Of a stretch of 61,761 bases of DNA, positions 1 through 10,080 are shown piece by piece. The notes under the pieces are model-generated. The model was not told the origin of the DNA and searched no databases. It saw only the letters and a list, made by a program, of their open reading frames with translations. Made by a program: the position numbers and the translations under genes. Numbering within the stretch: position 1 is the first letter of the stretch; every line of letters begins with the position of its first letter. Where the stretch lies: assembly GCA_019828545.1 (NCBI GenBank), contig JACVRA010000407.1, positions 1 through 61,761 of the forward strand. The letters are read 5' to 3'. The stretch is from Paracamarosporium sp. OC-R06-R3 (Eukaryota > Ascomycota > Dothideomycetes > Pleosporales > Didymosphaeriaceae).

Positions 1-345
1 ACCTATCTACAAAATCCTATACAAAAATACTATATAGTTGCTGAGTTATCGGTGCTAATGTGTTGCGCGTTCTAGTGGGGCGTCCGGATGACTAGGGTGT
101 CCGGATGACTGGTGGAACACGTTACGTACTCGGTTGCTGACGTCAGCTGAGTGGCAGGTGAATTGCCCCGCCTATCGGCACGCTACGGTCCCTCATTGGT
201 GTAACGCTGCATACGATGAATCAGCACCCGTCGCCTTCCTCAGATAGAGTACGCCGCTGTTTATTCACTTTAACAACAAGTCTGCGCGGTTTTCGTCGAA
301 TCTTTCAATCTTACAAGACTCATCTTGAACGGCAGCTTCGTAAAC
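1..345. other. Left-edge flank and promoter of the dioxygenase gene
   Basis: No gene is visible. Bases 1-60 are AT-rich. A 12-base direct repeat, GTCCGGATGACT, occurs at 82-93 and again at 99-110. The rest is presumably promoter and leader of the gene starting at 346. The repeat could be the end of a DNA transposon remnant, but no partner end is visible. Confidence 0.4.
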
Positions 346-1428
346 ATGGCGCAAACTAACGGCACATCCACGATACCCATCGTAGATTTCAGTGCTTTTG
401 TGAACGGCGAAAAGGAAGAGCAGGGACGTGTTGCACGGCAGATCGACGATGCTTTTCGAGACGTGGGATTCGTGTATTTGAGGAACCATGGCGTACCGAG
501 AGAGAAAGTGGAGGAGTGTTTCGAGTGGTCAAAGAAGTTCTTTGCACTGCCGATGGAGACCAAGATGTTAGCTCCACATCCGCCAGGCGGATCGCATCAC
601 AGGGGGTATTCAGCACCAGGAGTGGAGAAGGTGACGCAGCACAAGTATGATAAAGAGGAGATCGCAAAGTCGAGAGAGGTCCCAGACTACAAAGAATCGT
701 ACGAATCTGGCAACGTCGACGATGAGTCGCAACCCAACATCTGGCTTCCAGAAGAAAAATTACCAGGCTTTAGGACGTTCATGGAATCGTATTTTGACCA
801 TTGCGCCTCTTTGATCCACAAGATCCTCGATGCCCTTAGTATAGCGCTTTCCGTCCCGGCTCCAGGCCTTTCACCCACACACTCGAAGTCCCTCTTTCAG
901 CTACGCCTTCTCCACTACCCAGCCATCGACGCAGAAGAGCTCAAGAATAACAAGCGCAGTCGGATAAATGCTCACTCAGACTTCGGTACCATGACGCTCT
1001 TATTCCAAGATGACGTCGGCGGTCTTGAGGTCGAAGATCCAAACCACCCGGGGAAGTTCAGTCGGGCGGGCCCAATCGAAGACGCTGTCCTCGTCAACAT
1101 CGGGGACCTGATGATGCGCTGGTCAAATGATAGATGGCGCTCGACGGTGCACCGCGTCGGTGTGCCGACGCCGAAGACCATGAGCATACCCGGACCGGGC
1201 GTGAATACGGAGGGTCAGCGCAACGGGGAGAAGGTGGTAGAGCTGGAGAGTGCGGACGGAGCGGTTGTCCCGGATAGATACAGCATTCCTTTCTTTGCGA
1301 CGGCGGACATGGATACTATTATTGACGCATTACCAGGTACGTGGGGCGAGGACAAGCCAAAGAAGTACGAGCCTGTTACGGCGTGGGGGTATGTGCAGAT
1401 GAGAATGGCGACGACCTACGAAGGGTAA
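346..1428 (+). CDS. 2-oxoglutarate/Fe(II)-dependent dioxygenase, isopenicillin-N-synthase-like
   Basis: A single-exon gene of 360 aa. The N-terminal DIOX_N segment (IPIVDFSAFV, about residues 12-21, then VGFVYLRNHGV) is followed by the catalytic double-stranded beta-helix. The iron ligands are visible as HSD (in INAHSDFGT) and the distal His in STVHRV. The 2-oxoglutarate-binding Arg-X-Ser appears as RYS in DRYSIPFF. This family couples 2-oxoglutarate decarboxylation to oxidation of small molecules, including flavonoids, gibberellins, penicillins and many fungal metabolites; the substrate here cannot be read. The start is the ATG at 346; the frame is open upstream only through non-ATG codons. 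No biosynthetic partner lies beside it, so membership of a cluster is not supported. Confidence 0.88.
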   Translation: MAQTNGTSTIPIVDFSAFVNGEKEEQGRVARQIDDAFRDVGFVYLRNHGVPREKVEECFEWSKKFFALPMETKMLAPHPPGGSHHRGYSAPGVEKVTQHKYDKEEIAKSREVPDYKESYESGNVDDESQPNIWLPEEKLPGFRTFMESYFDHCASLIHKILDALSIALSVPAPGLSPTHSKSLFQLRLLHYPAIDAEELKNNKRSRINAHSDFGTMTLLFQDDVGGLEVEDPNHPGKFSRAGPIEDAVLVNIGDLMMRWSNDRWRSTVHRVGVPTPKTMSIPGPGVNTEGQRNGEKVVELESADGAVVPDRYSIPFFATADMDTIIDALPGTWGEDKPKKYEPVTAWGYVQMRMATTYEG

Positions 1429-1580
1429 CCGTCGGGTGTAGTCGGTATAATATTTTTGAAAGCAATGGAAGAGTATTAGGGACATCATATGGAGACTTCC
1501 CGCTCTCTCGAGAATACAACAAGCTATTGTACACTTCGATGCGGGACTATTTCCAAGCTATATGAATACATGGATGTTAT

Positions 1581-2988
1581 CTAAGCTGATTCCCGCTTCT
1601 TCTTCAACGCCTTCGATGCTCGCTCGCGGATAGACAATCGCTTCTTCGGGATCGGCTGCTCCGATTTGGAGGAAGTCTGAGAACCTGTATCTACTTTCGA
1701 CAGCTTCGGAGACGTGGAAGAAGCCTGAGAACTTGTATTTGTGCGTGTCAACTTCGGAAATGTCGTTCTTGCAGTAGAATCGGTGGACACTCTTCTCGGA
1801 TTCTGACCTTTGCTTTCGCCTAGATCGAGGGACTGGAAACGAGGGCGAAAGGCAGAAGGCATCGTGCGGGGGGTTGGGCTTTGTCGCTCTTGAGTCTTGG
1901 TATTAGGTGGTTGTGGATGCTTGCCTGGCTTTGCCTCGAACGGTAGCGATCCCAGTCGGAAGGGTGGCCGAGTTGAAACAGGCGACTGGTTAATGGAGCG
2001 ATTACTCTTGGGATTGTTGTTACTCGGACTGCGATCCGGCGTTTTTGGCGGTACGTTTGTTTTGTGTCGAAGTGGAAATTTGGGAGGTGGATAGGAAGGT
2101 TTCATGGATACTAAAGGCTCCATTTGTGGGTGTGAAGGCTTCTCCGGTTGTGGAGGTAAAGGCTTCTCCGGTTGCGGGGATGAAGGCGTCTCCGATGGCG
2201 GGGGCGGAGGTGGAGGTGGAGGTCTCTCCAATTGTGGGGATGAAGGCTTCTCCGATTGAGAAACTTTGATTTGTTGTTCCGGTGTTGCGGTTGCTGTTTC
2301 AAGCACGGTTTCCTGCTTCGAAACCATGTCTTCAGCTTGCGGCTTGGGGACTACTCCGTGTTCCTCTTTCTTATAGCGCTCCTCTCTTCTCTCCAGCTCA
2401 ATCTCCAGCACCCGTGTGCCAGGTTGAACCTTTCCTCTCAGGCCGTTATCTTCCATATCAAAGTAGACGGCCCAGTCTCCAGGCTTCTCTTCTACAGCAC
2501 ACCAACCTTCCCACTTGTATAGCGTCACCCTGCGACTGTGACTAGTACAGTCGAACGGCCCGGTGATGTTTCCGTCAGCGTCGTTGCGTACACCGTAACA
2601 TAGCTGGTATGTTGTCGCATCAACGTACATCCAGTTCATGATGGGCAGATCCTTGGATGTTTTCGTTACTAGCCCTTCGTGCGCGCTGTCTGGATAAGGG
2701 AGGTAGTAGCCACAAGCCATGACAATTTCGTCTTCGTCTTGATCGCCACAATGGATATACATCTATATGAGTCGTCAGTCAGTCGTTGAATGTAGAGGGA
2801 CAAGAGGGACGCACCCGTCCATCCCGCAGTACAAGAGGTCTGTCATTGATTTCTCGTGATCGCAATGACGGTTTGATACAGTGTGCAATGAAGTTGCATC
2901 TCCGAGCTCGATGTTCTTCTCTCTTGTCTTTCGACTGAGACTGTCGGATTGCTTCTTGTGTTCCCAAAAGACCTGGTACGGTGGCCAT
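1581..2988 (-). CDS. Conserved fungal protein with Pro/Ser-rich tail, function unknown
   Basis: Two exons, 2815-2988 and 1581-2762, separated by a 52-bp intron (2763-2814, GTGCGT...TATAG) that joins LRDGR to MYIHC in frame, giving 451 aa. The N-terminal half (about residues 1-190) is compact and conserved-looking, with a cluster of Cys, Trp and Tyr residues (NWMYVDATTYQLCYGVR, WEGWCAVEEKPGDWAVYFD). The C-terminal half is low complexity: repeated P-S-x-P-Q-x-E-K-P units around residues 225-285, then Ser/Arg/Lys-rich sequence ending in a basic cluster. The N-terminal half resembles an uncharacterised ascomycete family; I recognise no named domain. An ATG six codons upstream (MSLLIT) is a possible alternative start. 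Confidence 0.72.
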
Positions 2989-4660
2989 TGTGATCAATAG
3001 CGACATGAGGTGGAGGGTCAAGGTACCCGATAAATTAAAACAAGAGCTGCGTGCATAGCAATCAAAAGGGTGGTGTGCGGTCAGCTGGCCAGCTTCTGAA
3101 ACGAGACGTCGGCTGATGTCGGATTGCTTGTTTTCCTGCGTTGTTTCACAGGCAGAGCAGCCCTGTTCGGTCAAATGGTGGCAGATGAAATGCCGAAGTG
3201 CGTCAATGTGTTAGTTTTTCGTTGAGTATAGCCGTGACATGGATGTATTTTCGTGAAGAAGTGAAAGTGAAGCTATCTCCAACTGTACCGCGCTTCTCCG
3301 GGCCCAGTGTTTCGATATATTCCGATACCGACCTATGGAGCTGCCACACAGAGTTAAGTCTGATGCAAAAATCAGGTGATTGCCAAGTCAACTGGTTGAG
3401 AACGGGCCTGGAAGACGAATCTCGGTGTACGTACATCTAAAGAAAGCTACCCGGAGGCCTACTTCGCCAGCAAACAAGCAAATAGTAGACTAAACAGGGT
3501 TTAACTTAGTCTTGTAACAGGAGGGCTCCTGGCCTGACGTTAGTGTCCTTGGACTAGCTGCCGGGGTTCCTGAAAATCCTTGGTCAATGTTGTGTATCGG
3601 GTAGACCTGCAGGGTCATTAGTACCGCAAGTTGAGGTTAGCTCGCAAGATTGGATGTGCCACGTCAAGTGTAAGTACTCGAGGTATGACAAATGCAGGGG
3701 TTATTTGCGAGCATACTACTAGCAAGCATACTGCCAACATCAGTCCACATTTGGGCGCCTTATTCTTGTCGCCAAAATCGACACTGAGGTTGATGACTTC
3801 GAGAGCTTCCGTCATAACGAGTTCACGATTTTCATAGTATTTTTCGGTGCGTTCGAGAAGAGCGAACAGGATCGCGGTTATTCAAAGAATAGCCACTGGA
3901 AATGGTATATATCAAAGCATTGTGCTTCCACCATTTCCATGTCTAAATCCTAGTAAATGCCTCGTCATTCTACCTTTTGCTATTCACGACCTAGTAAAAG
4001 TCGCGGCCGGGCGGATACAGGGGCCGTTGCGGGAGCGGCTACGCCCGTAGACATCTGTCGAACTACGCACGGCACAGTGGGTCTTTCTTTTTTCGCAATT
4101 TGACGATGAGGGTTCAAAAATGACGCGGGGTCTAGATGTCTAGACGCCCGTAACGAAGTATGTGCCAGAAAATGATCTGATTATAATGGGGCTAACGTGT
4201 TGTATACGATCACCAACAAGGGTATTGCCGGCTCGGTCCGCAGATGCAGCGCTTAACTTGCTTTTGCGATCATAACATGTAAATATCATTCGACCGCGAA
4301 AATACTCAAGATCTGTTGAAGATTGTTGTGGAGCCTGCATAATCCTTCGGGCGCGATCCTTCGATCCGGCTCTAGACGTCGGCAGTACCCTCTATGTGGA
4401 GCTAATGTAGCCCGCCGGGGAACTCCTAGGGTACGATCCTTGTACAAGCACAGCATTGCATTGTCTAGAGACTCCTGAGCGGCAACAGGTACCCTGAAGC
4501 TTCACTAGAAGTGCGTTGAGTTTAGTTGTGTAGAGAATGAGTGAGGTATATAAGGTACTACGAACAGAAGAATAATGAAGCATCCGCTCACTTCGATCTA
4601 CAACTACCAACATATACAACCATCGGCGCTTCGATCGCAGCAAGATCGCCCTCGAACATC
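2989..4660. other. Intergenic, mostly without recognisable genes
   Basis: Only short ORFs without family resemblance occur here. The last 110 bases are the promoter and leader of the small gene starting at 4661, with a TATA box at 4547-4554. Confidence 0.5.
4547..4554 (+). promoter_or_regulatory. TATA box of the 85-aa gene
   Basis: TATATAAG lies 107 bases upstream of the ATG at 4661, followed by a CA-rich leader, as in strongly regulated fungal genes. Most other genes in this window lack so clear an element. Confidence 0.5.
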
Positions 4661-5028
4661 ATGTCTTCTTCTCGCGAGTAAGGACTCCAACAATTTATTC
4701 AAGTTTTTAAACTAACATTGTCCGTAGCTCCGTCACCACGTAGGAACTGCATCCCCTTATTATATCGATCACCCGCTGACAGAATAGTGCCAATCTGACT
4801 GCCAACGATGATGGCCAAGCTGCCGGTGGCCGCCGCAGCCTCGCGACGATCAGGTCTCCTGCTAACTCGGCTCTCAACCAAGCTCCTGGCAGCTTGCTCA
4901 AGGGTGCAACTGATGCCAACGGCAACTTGAAGGATGCGAGCTTGATGGTTGGAATTAAGCTTGATTTGGAGGCGGAAGTGCACCTGACGGCCAGGGTTCG
5001 TGGTGACATTACGATTGGGTTATACTAG
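4661..5028 (+). CDS. Small two-exon fungal protein, 85 aa, unknown function
   Basis: Exon 1 is only 17 bases (4661-4677, MSSSR plus two bases of Asp). A 110-bp intron follows (4678-4787, GTAAGG...ATAG). Exon 2 is 4788-5028. Splicing gives a frame with no stops ending in a strikingly regular C-terminus: LLKGATDANGNL, then DASLMVGIKLDLEAEVHLTA, then RVRGDITIGLY. The alternating hydrophobic/charged pattern from about residue 60 suggests a beta-hairpin. The middle is Asn/Ala/Gly/Ser-rich and probably disordered. There is no signal peptide or membrane segment. I believe related small proteins of unknown function exist in ascomycetes; this is recollection, not a search. An alternative acceptor at 4727 leads straight to a stop. 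A clear TATA box supports expression. Confidence 0.62.
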
Positions 5029-5075
5029 AGCTTGGAGATGGTAGCGTCACGATCGGGTTATACTAGAACTTGGAG
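5011..5075 (+). repeat. Imperfect direct repeat copying the 3' end of the 85-aa gene
   Basis: A 27-base unit at 5011-5037 (last codons T-I-G-L-Y, the TAG stop and flank) recurs at 5049-5075 with two differences, offset by 38 bases. It is a small tandem duplication spanning a stop codon. Confidence 0.8.
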
Positions 5076-5829
5076 GAATTGCAGTGCTGTATGCTGTGGG
5101 AAACCATCATAGACCGTAGTATAGTAGGAGAAAGAAAGCACGTCGCAAGCTTTTCTAATTCTCGCAACGTCTATCGTCGTAAGCCAAATATCACTTCGTC
5201 CTACACAGTTTCATACCAACAGGTTCAGCTACATATATTGATTTCTAGAGCAACAAGGCCAACAAAATGCCCTTGTATGTAGCGAATTATTATGGAATGA
5301 TTTTATCTGACACGAATGTGGCCTTGCTCTAAGTAAAACTGTAGTAGTGCAGTGGGATTGAGTAATCATGGCCAAGCATCATTTCTACCTACTCTCGCAC
5401 ATGTATCGTATCGACCGTAACAAAATATGACACGAATTTTTTTTTTGATAGGGATATATGTACGATTGCTATCAATTTGTATTGTATTGCGTCTGAAACA
5501 AGTCATGGCACAGTCTCGCAATCGTTCTGCAATCAATCAACCTGCGAAACTCCCGTGGAAGACATATTCTCAAGAAGTCACTGCTGACATGGACAAGAAA
5601 AGTGACTTTGAGGTCATCTACGGCATACTGTTATCCCACGCGAACTGTGGCAAGTGCGATGGTCACATAGCCTACCTATAGATAGTGACCCTCTCTAGCC
5701 ACCATAGAGTCCAATACAATACTTATCCACATACCTGCTCCGGCCATGCACCTGTGACACGAACATACTAGAAATGCTAGCGCTCCAGCACCATACCAGG
5801 TACCTTTTGCGTCGAAGAGCATCAATCCA
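5029..5829. other. Intergenic or undefined 5' part of the ankyrin gene
   Basis: An ORF with an ATG at 5504 (MAQSRNRSA...) runs to 5681 and might be an upstream exon of the ankyrin gene, but no convincing splice into the following frame was found. Confidence 0.3.
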
Positions 5830-7031
5830 GTGGATGTCAAACTAATCATCGGCATATTTGGAACGAACGACTTTTGGGAGTCGCTCTTGAATTGCGCACT
5901 CAACATCTCATATCATACTGGTGACTCCCACAAGATCTACCATTGCGAGGCAAGACTAAGTATTCCGACACCATCTGGTCACATGGATTTCACGACTACG
6001 ATATCATTCCACCAATCGTTTCGCAAATTACTGGAATGTGATATTCTTGGTGGTCGTTTGCTCTTCGTAAGCTATGCCGCGAAGAACGTGGTTTCGGCTT
6101 GTCGAAATGGCGATATAACAGCTGTGCAAGACCTGATCAAGGGAAGAAAGGCCGCACCAACCGATGTATTCCACGAAGGATATTCGTTACTTTGGGTAGG
6201 CTGAACAATGACCAGTTCCAGTACTGACTCGCTAATGACTCCAGTACGCGACCCAAAGTGGCTCAACCGAACCAGTGAAATATTTGATAGATTGTGGTGC
6301 GACAGTTCTGCCGTACGTTTTCGACGAAATGGTTTCCACTTCTTTTGTAGACCGACAGTATACATAGTAGCCTACTTTTCGTGGCATACTGGAGACTACC
6401 AAGCATAGCTAGGCTCTACCTTGGGAACGGCGTGGACCTAGATCACGTCGGATCCGATAGAATGACCGCGGTTATGTTGTTATACGGCGTAAATCGCAGA
6501 CCGCAGGCTCAGGCCGGATTCATCGAAATTCTCGCCTGCTATGCTTCTGTAGAATTTTATCGTCAAGATCAACGGGGATGGGCAGTTTTGCACAGAGCGG
6601 CTGCATTCGGCACGCGCGAAAACATAAGAGCATTGATCTCCATGATAGCATCGACGAGTGTGGTAACGTACAATCTGGCTTGGAATCCCTTGTTTTGTGC
6701 GGTATGTCACAACAATCACGAGACTTTGGAAGAGCTTTGGGGCCTTTACGAAAACCCACATCAAATGACTGATAGACGAGGATGGAACTTACTTCATGTC
6801 GCTGCAGGAGCTGGTAATTTTGACGCAATTACGTTTCTCATACAGCATAGGATCGACCTGAATGCGACGAGCAATGCGACGTGTCGGGCTGTGCCACAGC
6901 CGCTTGAAAATCGCCGTTTGACACATAGCAATATTGCGAGCGTGTACAGAGAAGAATCGTATCGTATTTGGTGTAGCACGCTACAATCTTGTGGCTGTGC
7001 GGCAGATCCGTCGTTCAGTGATTTAGACTAG
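5830..7031 (+). CDS. Ankyrin-repeat protein, 5' end unresolved, probably decaying
   Basis: Three coding blocks can be joined. Block 1 runs to 6195 (...ACRNGDITAVQDLIKGRKA...GYSLLW). Block 2 is 6245-6357 (YATQSGSTEPVKYLIDCGA). Block 3 runs to 7031, ending SFSDLD. Intron 6196-6244 (49 bp) has a good GCTAATGAC branch. The second intron is either 6358-6394 (37 bp, unusually short) or 6358-6403 (46 bp). Four to five ankyrin units are visible, such as GWAVLHRAAAFGTRENIRAL and GWNLLHVAAGAGNFDAITFL. Upstream an in-frame TGA sits at 5755-5757, and the codon at 5830 is GTG; the first in-frame ATG is 5983. Coding-like sequence in another frame continues past the stop (7060-7180). Such proteins mediate protein-protein contacts in many fungal accessory genes; a specific role cannot be given. 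Confidence 0.5.
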
Positions 7032-7628
7032 AACATCATTGGAGCAGTACAGATTGCGTATGGTTGGTGTGAATGCTGCGATACTTGGGCATTTTGAACA
7101 GTGGCGAACGACGCAGGTCCAGTTGGATAGAAGAGTTTCATCAACTGCACTTTTGAATCCTCAAATCGTAACGAAGTTATTGTTCGTTGCAACCATTTAG
7201 CGAACGACTTCACAGCGAAGCGTGACATCTACATATTATAGAGATAATGTAGCAGCTCTATTCCACCTGGTTAAACTAAGGTCAAAGTTTCTCATTTTTG
7301 CCTTCGTATCATCTTGTTGTCCCCGAGCGGCGTAGTATCTTGTTTGCGGCCATTGCTCAGTCTGAGGCATTGCCTCTGACATTGAGGAAATACTAGTACA
7401 CACGGCCGATCTTAAAAATACGTGGCCGGATCCATTGGCACACAACGGTGTACGACGGACTGCACGTAACGTGCTGGTCAACTTGGGAAAGTTTGATGAT
7501 TGGTATCATCGGTCATGAAATTTTGACACGTCAAACATGCCTCCTATGCAGGTACCTAGTCCTCTTAACGCCTTATGCCCACCCTATGCCGGTCGTGCTG
7601 CCCTCATATCTCATTTACGTGGTATCAC
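7032..7628. other. Intergenic, ankyrin-gene tail remnant and 3' flank of eIF3k
   Basis: About 120 bases (7060-7180) read MVGVNAAILGHFEQWRTT in one frame, probably a frameshifted extension of the preceding ankyrin gene. Nothing else is recognisable. Confidence 0.35.
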
Positions 7629-8612
7629 TTAAGCAGGTTGCTCGAATGCCCTCCTGACAACTCTCGAGAACTCTGCAGAGGATGTTAGCACAAGCAATTG
7701 TATTACCTGAGGATCGAACTTACGGTCGAATTTAACGTTCTCCCTGACAACGGTGCCCTTAGCCTCGTTGTCCTTGTTAATTGGCACCTTGATCTTGGCA
7801 CCATCGACGTTCCATCCGCATACGGTTCCTACGAAGTGCTCGAACTCCTTGCCAGACAGGTCTAGCCAGCTCTCCAGGATGCTCCTCTCAACTTCCCGTA
7901 TTGACTGGCTTACTGTTGCAGCAATGCGTACACGCATCAGTTCCTCGAAGCCAGAGACATCAGCCACCAGATCGGCATAAAGATCGTCGGAGTCTAGCGT
8001 TGACCAGAAAGCGGCATAGTCGGCACCCTCAAGCAGATTCTTGAGAACATTGAGCTTTTGCACAGCCTCGGATAGAGGTGCGTCGCCAGCTGCCGGTGTG
8101 TGTGATGAAGTAGAAAGAGGTGCGAGGGTGTGACTGGGTAGGAGGGCGAGACAGAGCGAGAAGTCGGGGGTAGGGAAGACAGTGAGGGCTTTGACGAGAA
8201 TGTTGGTGATGGTCTCATCGCGCGTGAGGTGAGGGTTGAACTGGTACCTATCACAGTGCTGTCAGCAAGGAATCGTGTCTCATTCAATGATGACTCTGTT
8301 TGCGGGGTAGTTGCTTTCAGATAGAGCTAATAATGAAACTTCAGCGGGCGGAGGGATTCAAGCTCCGGTCCCTCGGGTAATAGGAAACGTTGTGGTTGTT
8401 TATTCATCTTGCAAGCGACCGTAGAAAGAAAGGGAAACGTACAGCTTCAATAGCGCAAGGTTGGCGTAGCAGTCGTACGTCTGGTTTTCGCATTGCTGCA
8501 TGACATAGTCCTGGAAAACGGCCGTTGTCTCGGGGTTGTACCGATCGAGCCCATTCAGGATCTGGTCGATGTGCTCCGGCCTATCCGGCGCAAAGTCGAA
8601 GGGGGCGCCCAT
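7629..8612 (-). CDS. EIF3K: Eukaryotic translation initiation factor 3 subunit K
   Basis: Three exons: 8443-8612, 7724-8247 and 7629-7672. Introns are 8248-8442 (195 bp) and 7673-7723 (51 bp, GTAAGT...TGCAG). Spliced length is 245 aa, normal for eIF3k. The N-terminus has the family signature [18 protein letters not shown] followed by [19 protein letters not shown]. The middle holds the HEAT-like helical part and the PCI/winged-helix part ([17 protein letters not shown]). The C-terminus is [13 protein letters not shown]. The protein is a peripheral subunit of the eIF3 complex on the 40S ribosome. The first splice restores KLYQFNP exactly, and the last exon supplies only the final 14 residues, so both joins are well supported. 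Confidence 0.93.
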
Positions 8613-9024
8613 AATGATGTTGCCTGGTTCGGATGTGCGACGCTGTTGATGGTAAAAGCGTTTGCGAAGTTTGAGTGTGGAAGCTCAAATTAGGTAAGCG
8701 AAGCGCAAGCCACAGCATCAGCCACGCCAGCCACTCAAATATGTACGTGGGCCTGCACTCATTCCAAGTGAATATTCAACATCACTTTCATATTTGGATA
8801 AGATTTGATTGATAATTTCATGTCCAGTACTGCTACGGGATGTAAACGCTGCCCTACAGAATGCACAACACTGGACCATTTCCGTTACCTTACATGCTGG
8901 CATCCATACCTGTGGTATGATACTTCCAGTGTCATGTTTTTGGAAGCTTGGTTCCTCTTCCGATTTCTCGCAGGTCTATGCCATATTAGCTTGCTATCTC
9001 CAATGGGTTGACAAGGTATGCAAG
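8613..9024. other. Intergenic, promoter of eIF3k and 3' flank of the F-box-like gene
   Basis: No gene is visible except a possible terminal exon (8932-8975, minus strand) of the next gene; see the entry at 9025. Confidence 0.5.
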
Positions 9025-10080
9025 TTACGTACGGGCAACCACTGCTTCTCTCTCTGGCCACTCTTTTGTCAGAGCGTTCTCGACACTTGCTGTGCGCCTC
9101 TGGAAAACAAAGTTATCCTTCCACGATGCGCTCCGATAGTCAAGCTCAACTTCCACTACTCCGTTCACCTGGATGTCCTCGATAGTGGCAAGAATCTGGT
9201 CAGTCTCACTAGTGACGAAAGCCTCTGGATTTCTTTTCGAGAGCACTGTTCTTAGGCTTGTGAGAGGCACACGCTCGAGTCCCTCATCTTTCTGACCAAT
9301 CCGCAACGCTTCCTTGCTTCCAATCTTATCTTGCCTTTCGATTTGCTTTGCCAACTCTCGGATCGCGCCCTTCCCGAGCTTACGTCCCTGGATGTAGGCT
9401 ATGCAAATAGCCAGACACTTCCTCGTCGCATCCCAATCTTCCTTCTCGACACCTCTTCTCACCAAACTATTCAGATCCCCCGTTGAAGTGTCGAGTCTAG
9501 TATCAATAGTCGGTGCCGCAAGCGCGAGTTCGACGTTCTCGGCGCGCTTCAGTGCGGTTTGCACGCAACGTTTCGGTCCTACGAAGTCGCCTGCCCAATT
9601 GTGGTGGAGCCAGAAATGTGCCGTGGGGCCCCCGGAGAGAATCATGATATTAAAGGTTGCATGCTTGAACAAAACTCCTTGCGCTGCTCTTCTCGATGCT
9701 TTGCAGGCGAGAAAGATGGCCGGGGGCGAGGTCGATGCTAAATGCAGCGTACAACCGTCCGGCAGTGGGCTATATGGAAAATTGAGTGAAATCTTCTGTG
9801 GTAGGTCGAGTACGTAACAGAGAATTTTATTTAAGATTACTGTGGGAAGATCAAGCAAGGGTGAGCTTTGTGCTTTGTGCTGCTGCGGAACGTGTTTGAT
9901 CGACTGTGCATTAGAGGATTTTGAGAAGAGCCGACTTATGCGAGAGCGCTTTGATGCTTTCAGGGCTTCTGGAGCTGATCTAGATAGCGTTGTCGTAACG
10001 GTTGCGGCAGGATCGTCGCGAAGGTGGAAGACTTGGCGACGGGGTGCGAGATCTTGTTGGAAAGTTGAGCCCGGTTCCAT
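9025..10080 (-). CDS. F-box-like hypothetical protein
   Basis: A single-exon frame of 351 aa. After a basic, Ser/Arg-rich N-terminus, residues about 73-95 (SPLLDLPTVILNKILCYVL) resemble the LDLPxEIxxxI core of F-box domains in uncharacterised fungal proteins. The following region (IFLACKASRRAAQGVLFKHATF) fits the second F-box helix. C-terminal to it is an alpha-rich part with many Arg, Glu and Lys. If it is an F-box protein it would dock a substrate to SCF ubiquitin ligase through Skp1, but the match is weak. The stop lies inside a good donor (GTACGT at 9027-9032). An alternative model splices 9032 to 8976 (57 bp, branch GCTAAT) and ends ...HLREIGRGTKLPKT at 8932. Confidence 0.6.
   Translation of the reverse strand: MEPGSTFQQDLAPRRQVFHLRDDPAATVTTTLSRSAPEALKASKRSRISRLFSKSSNAQSIKHVPQQHKAQSSPLLDLPTVILNKILCYVLDLPQKISLNFPYSPLPDGCTLHLASTSPPAIFLACKASRRAAQGVLFKHATFNIMILSGGPTAHFWLHHNWAGDFVGPKRCVQTALKRAENVELALAAPTIDTRLDTSTGDLNSLVRRGVEKEDWDATRKCLAICIAYIQGRKLGKGAIRELAKQIERQDKIGSKEALRIGQKDEGLERVPLTSLRTVLSKRNPEAFVTSETDQILATIEDIQVNGVVEVELDYRSASWKDNFVFQRRTASVENALTKEWPEREAVVART

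Noticed and set aside
325..1428. Start of the dioxygenase at 325
   Set aside because: That codon is TTG; the first ATG, at 346, is the likely start.
4678..4727. Acceptor at 4727 as the first intron end of the 85-aa gene
   Set aside because: It has a good branch site (ACTAAC) but leads to a stop after four codons, whereas 4787 opens the long, regular frame.
8341..8380. T-arm-like stem (CGGAG...CTCCG around TTGAAT, minus strand) inside eIF3k intron 1
   Set aside because: The rest of a tRNA cloverleaf is missing and the surrounding intron is AT/GC average, so it is not called as a tRNA.
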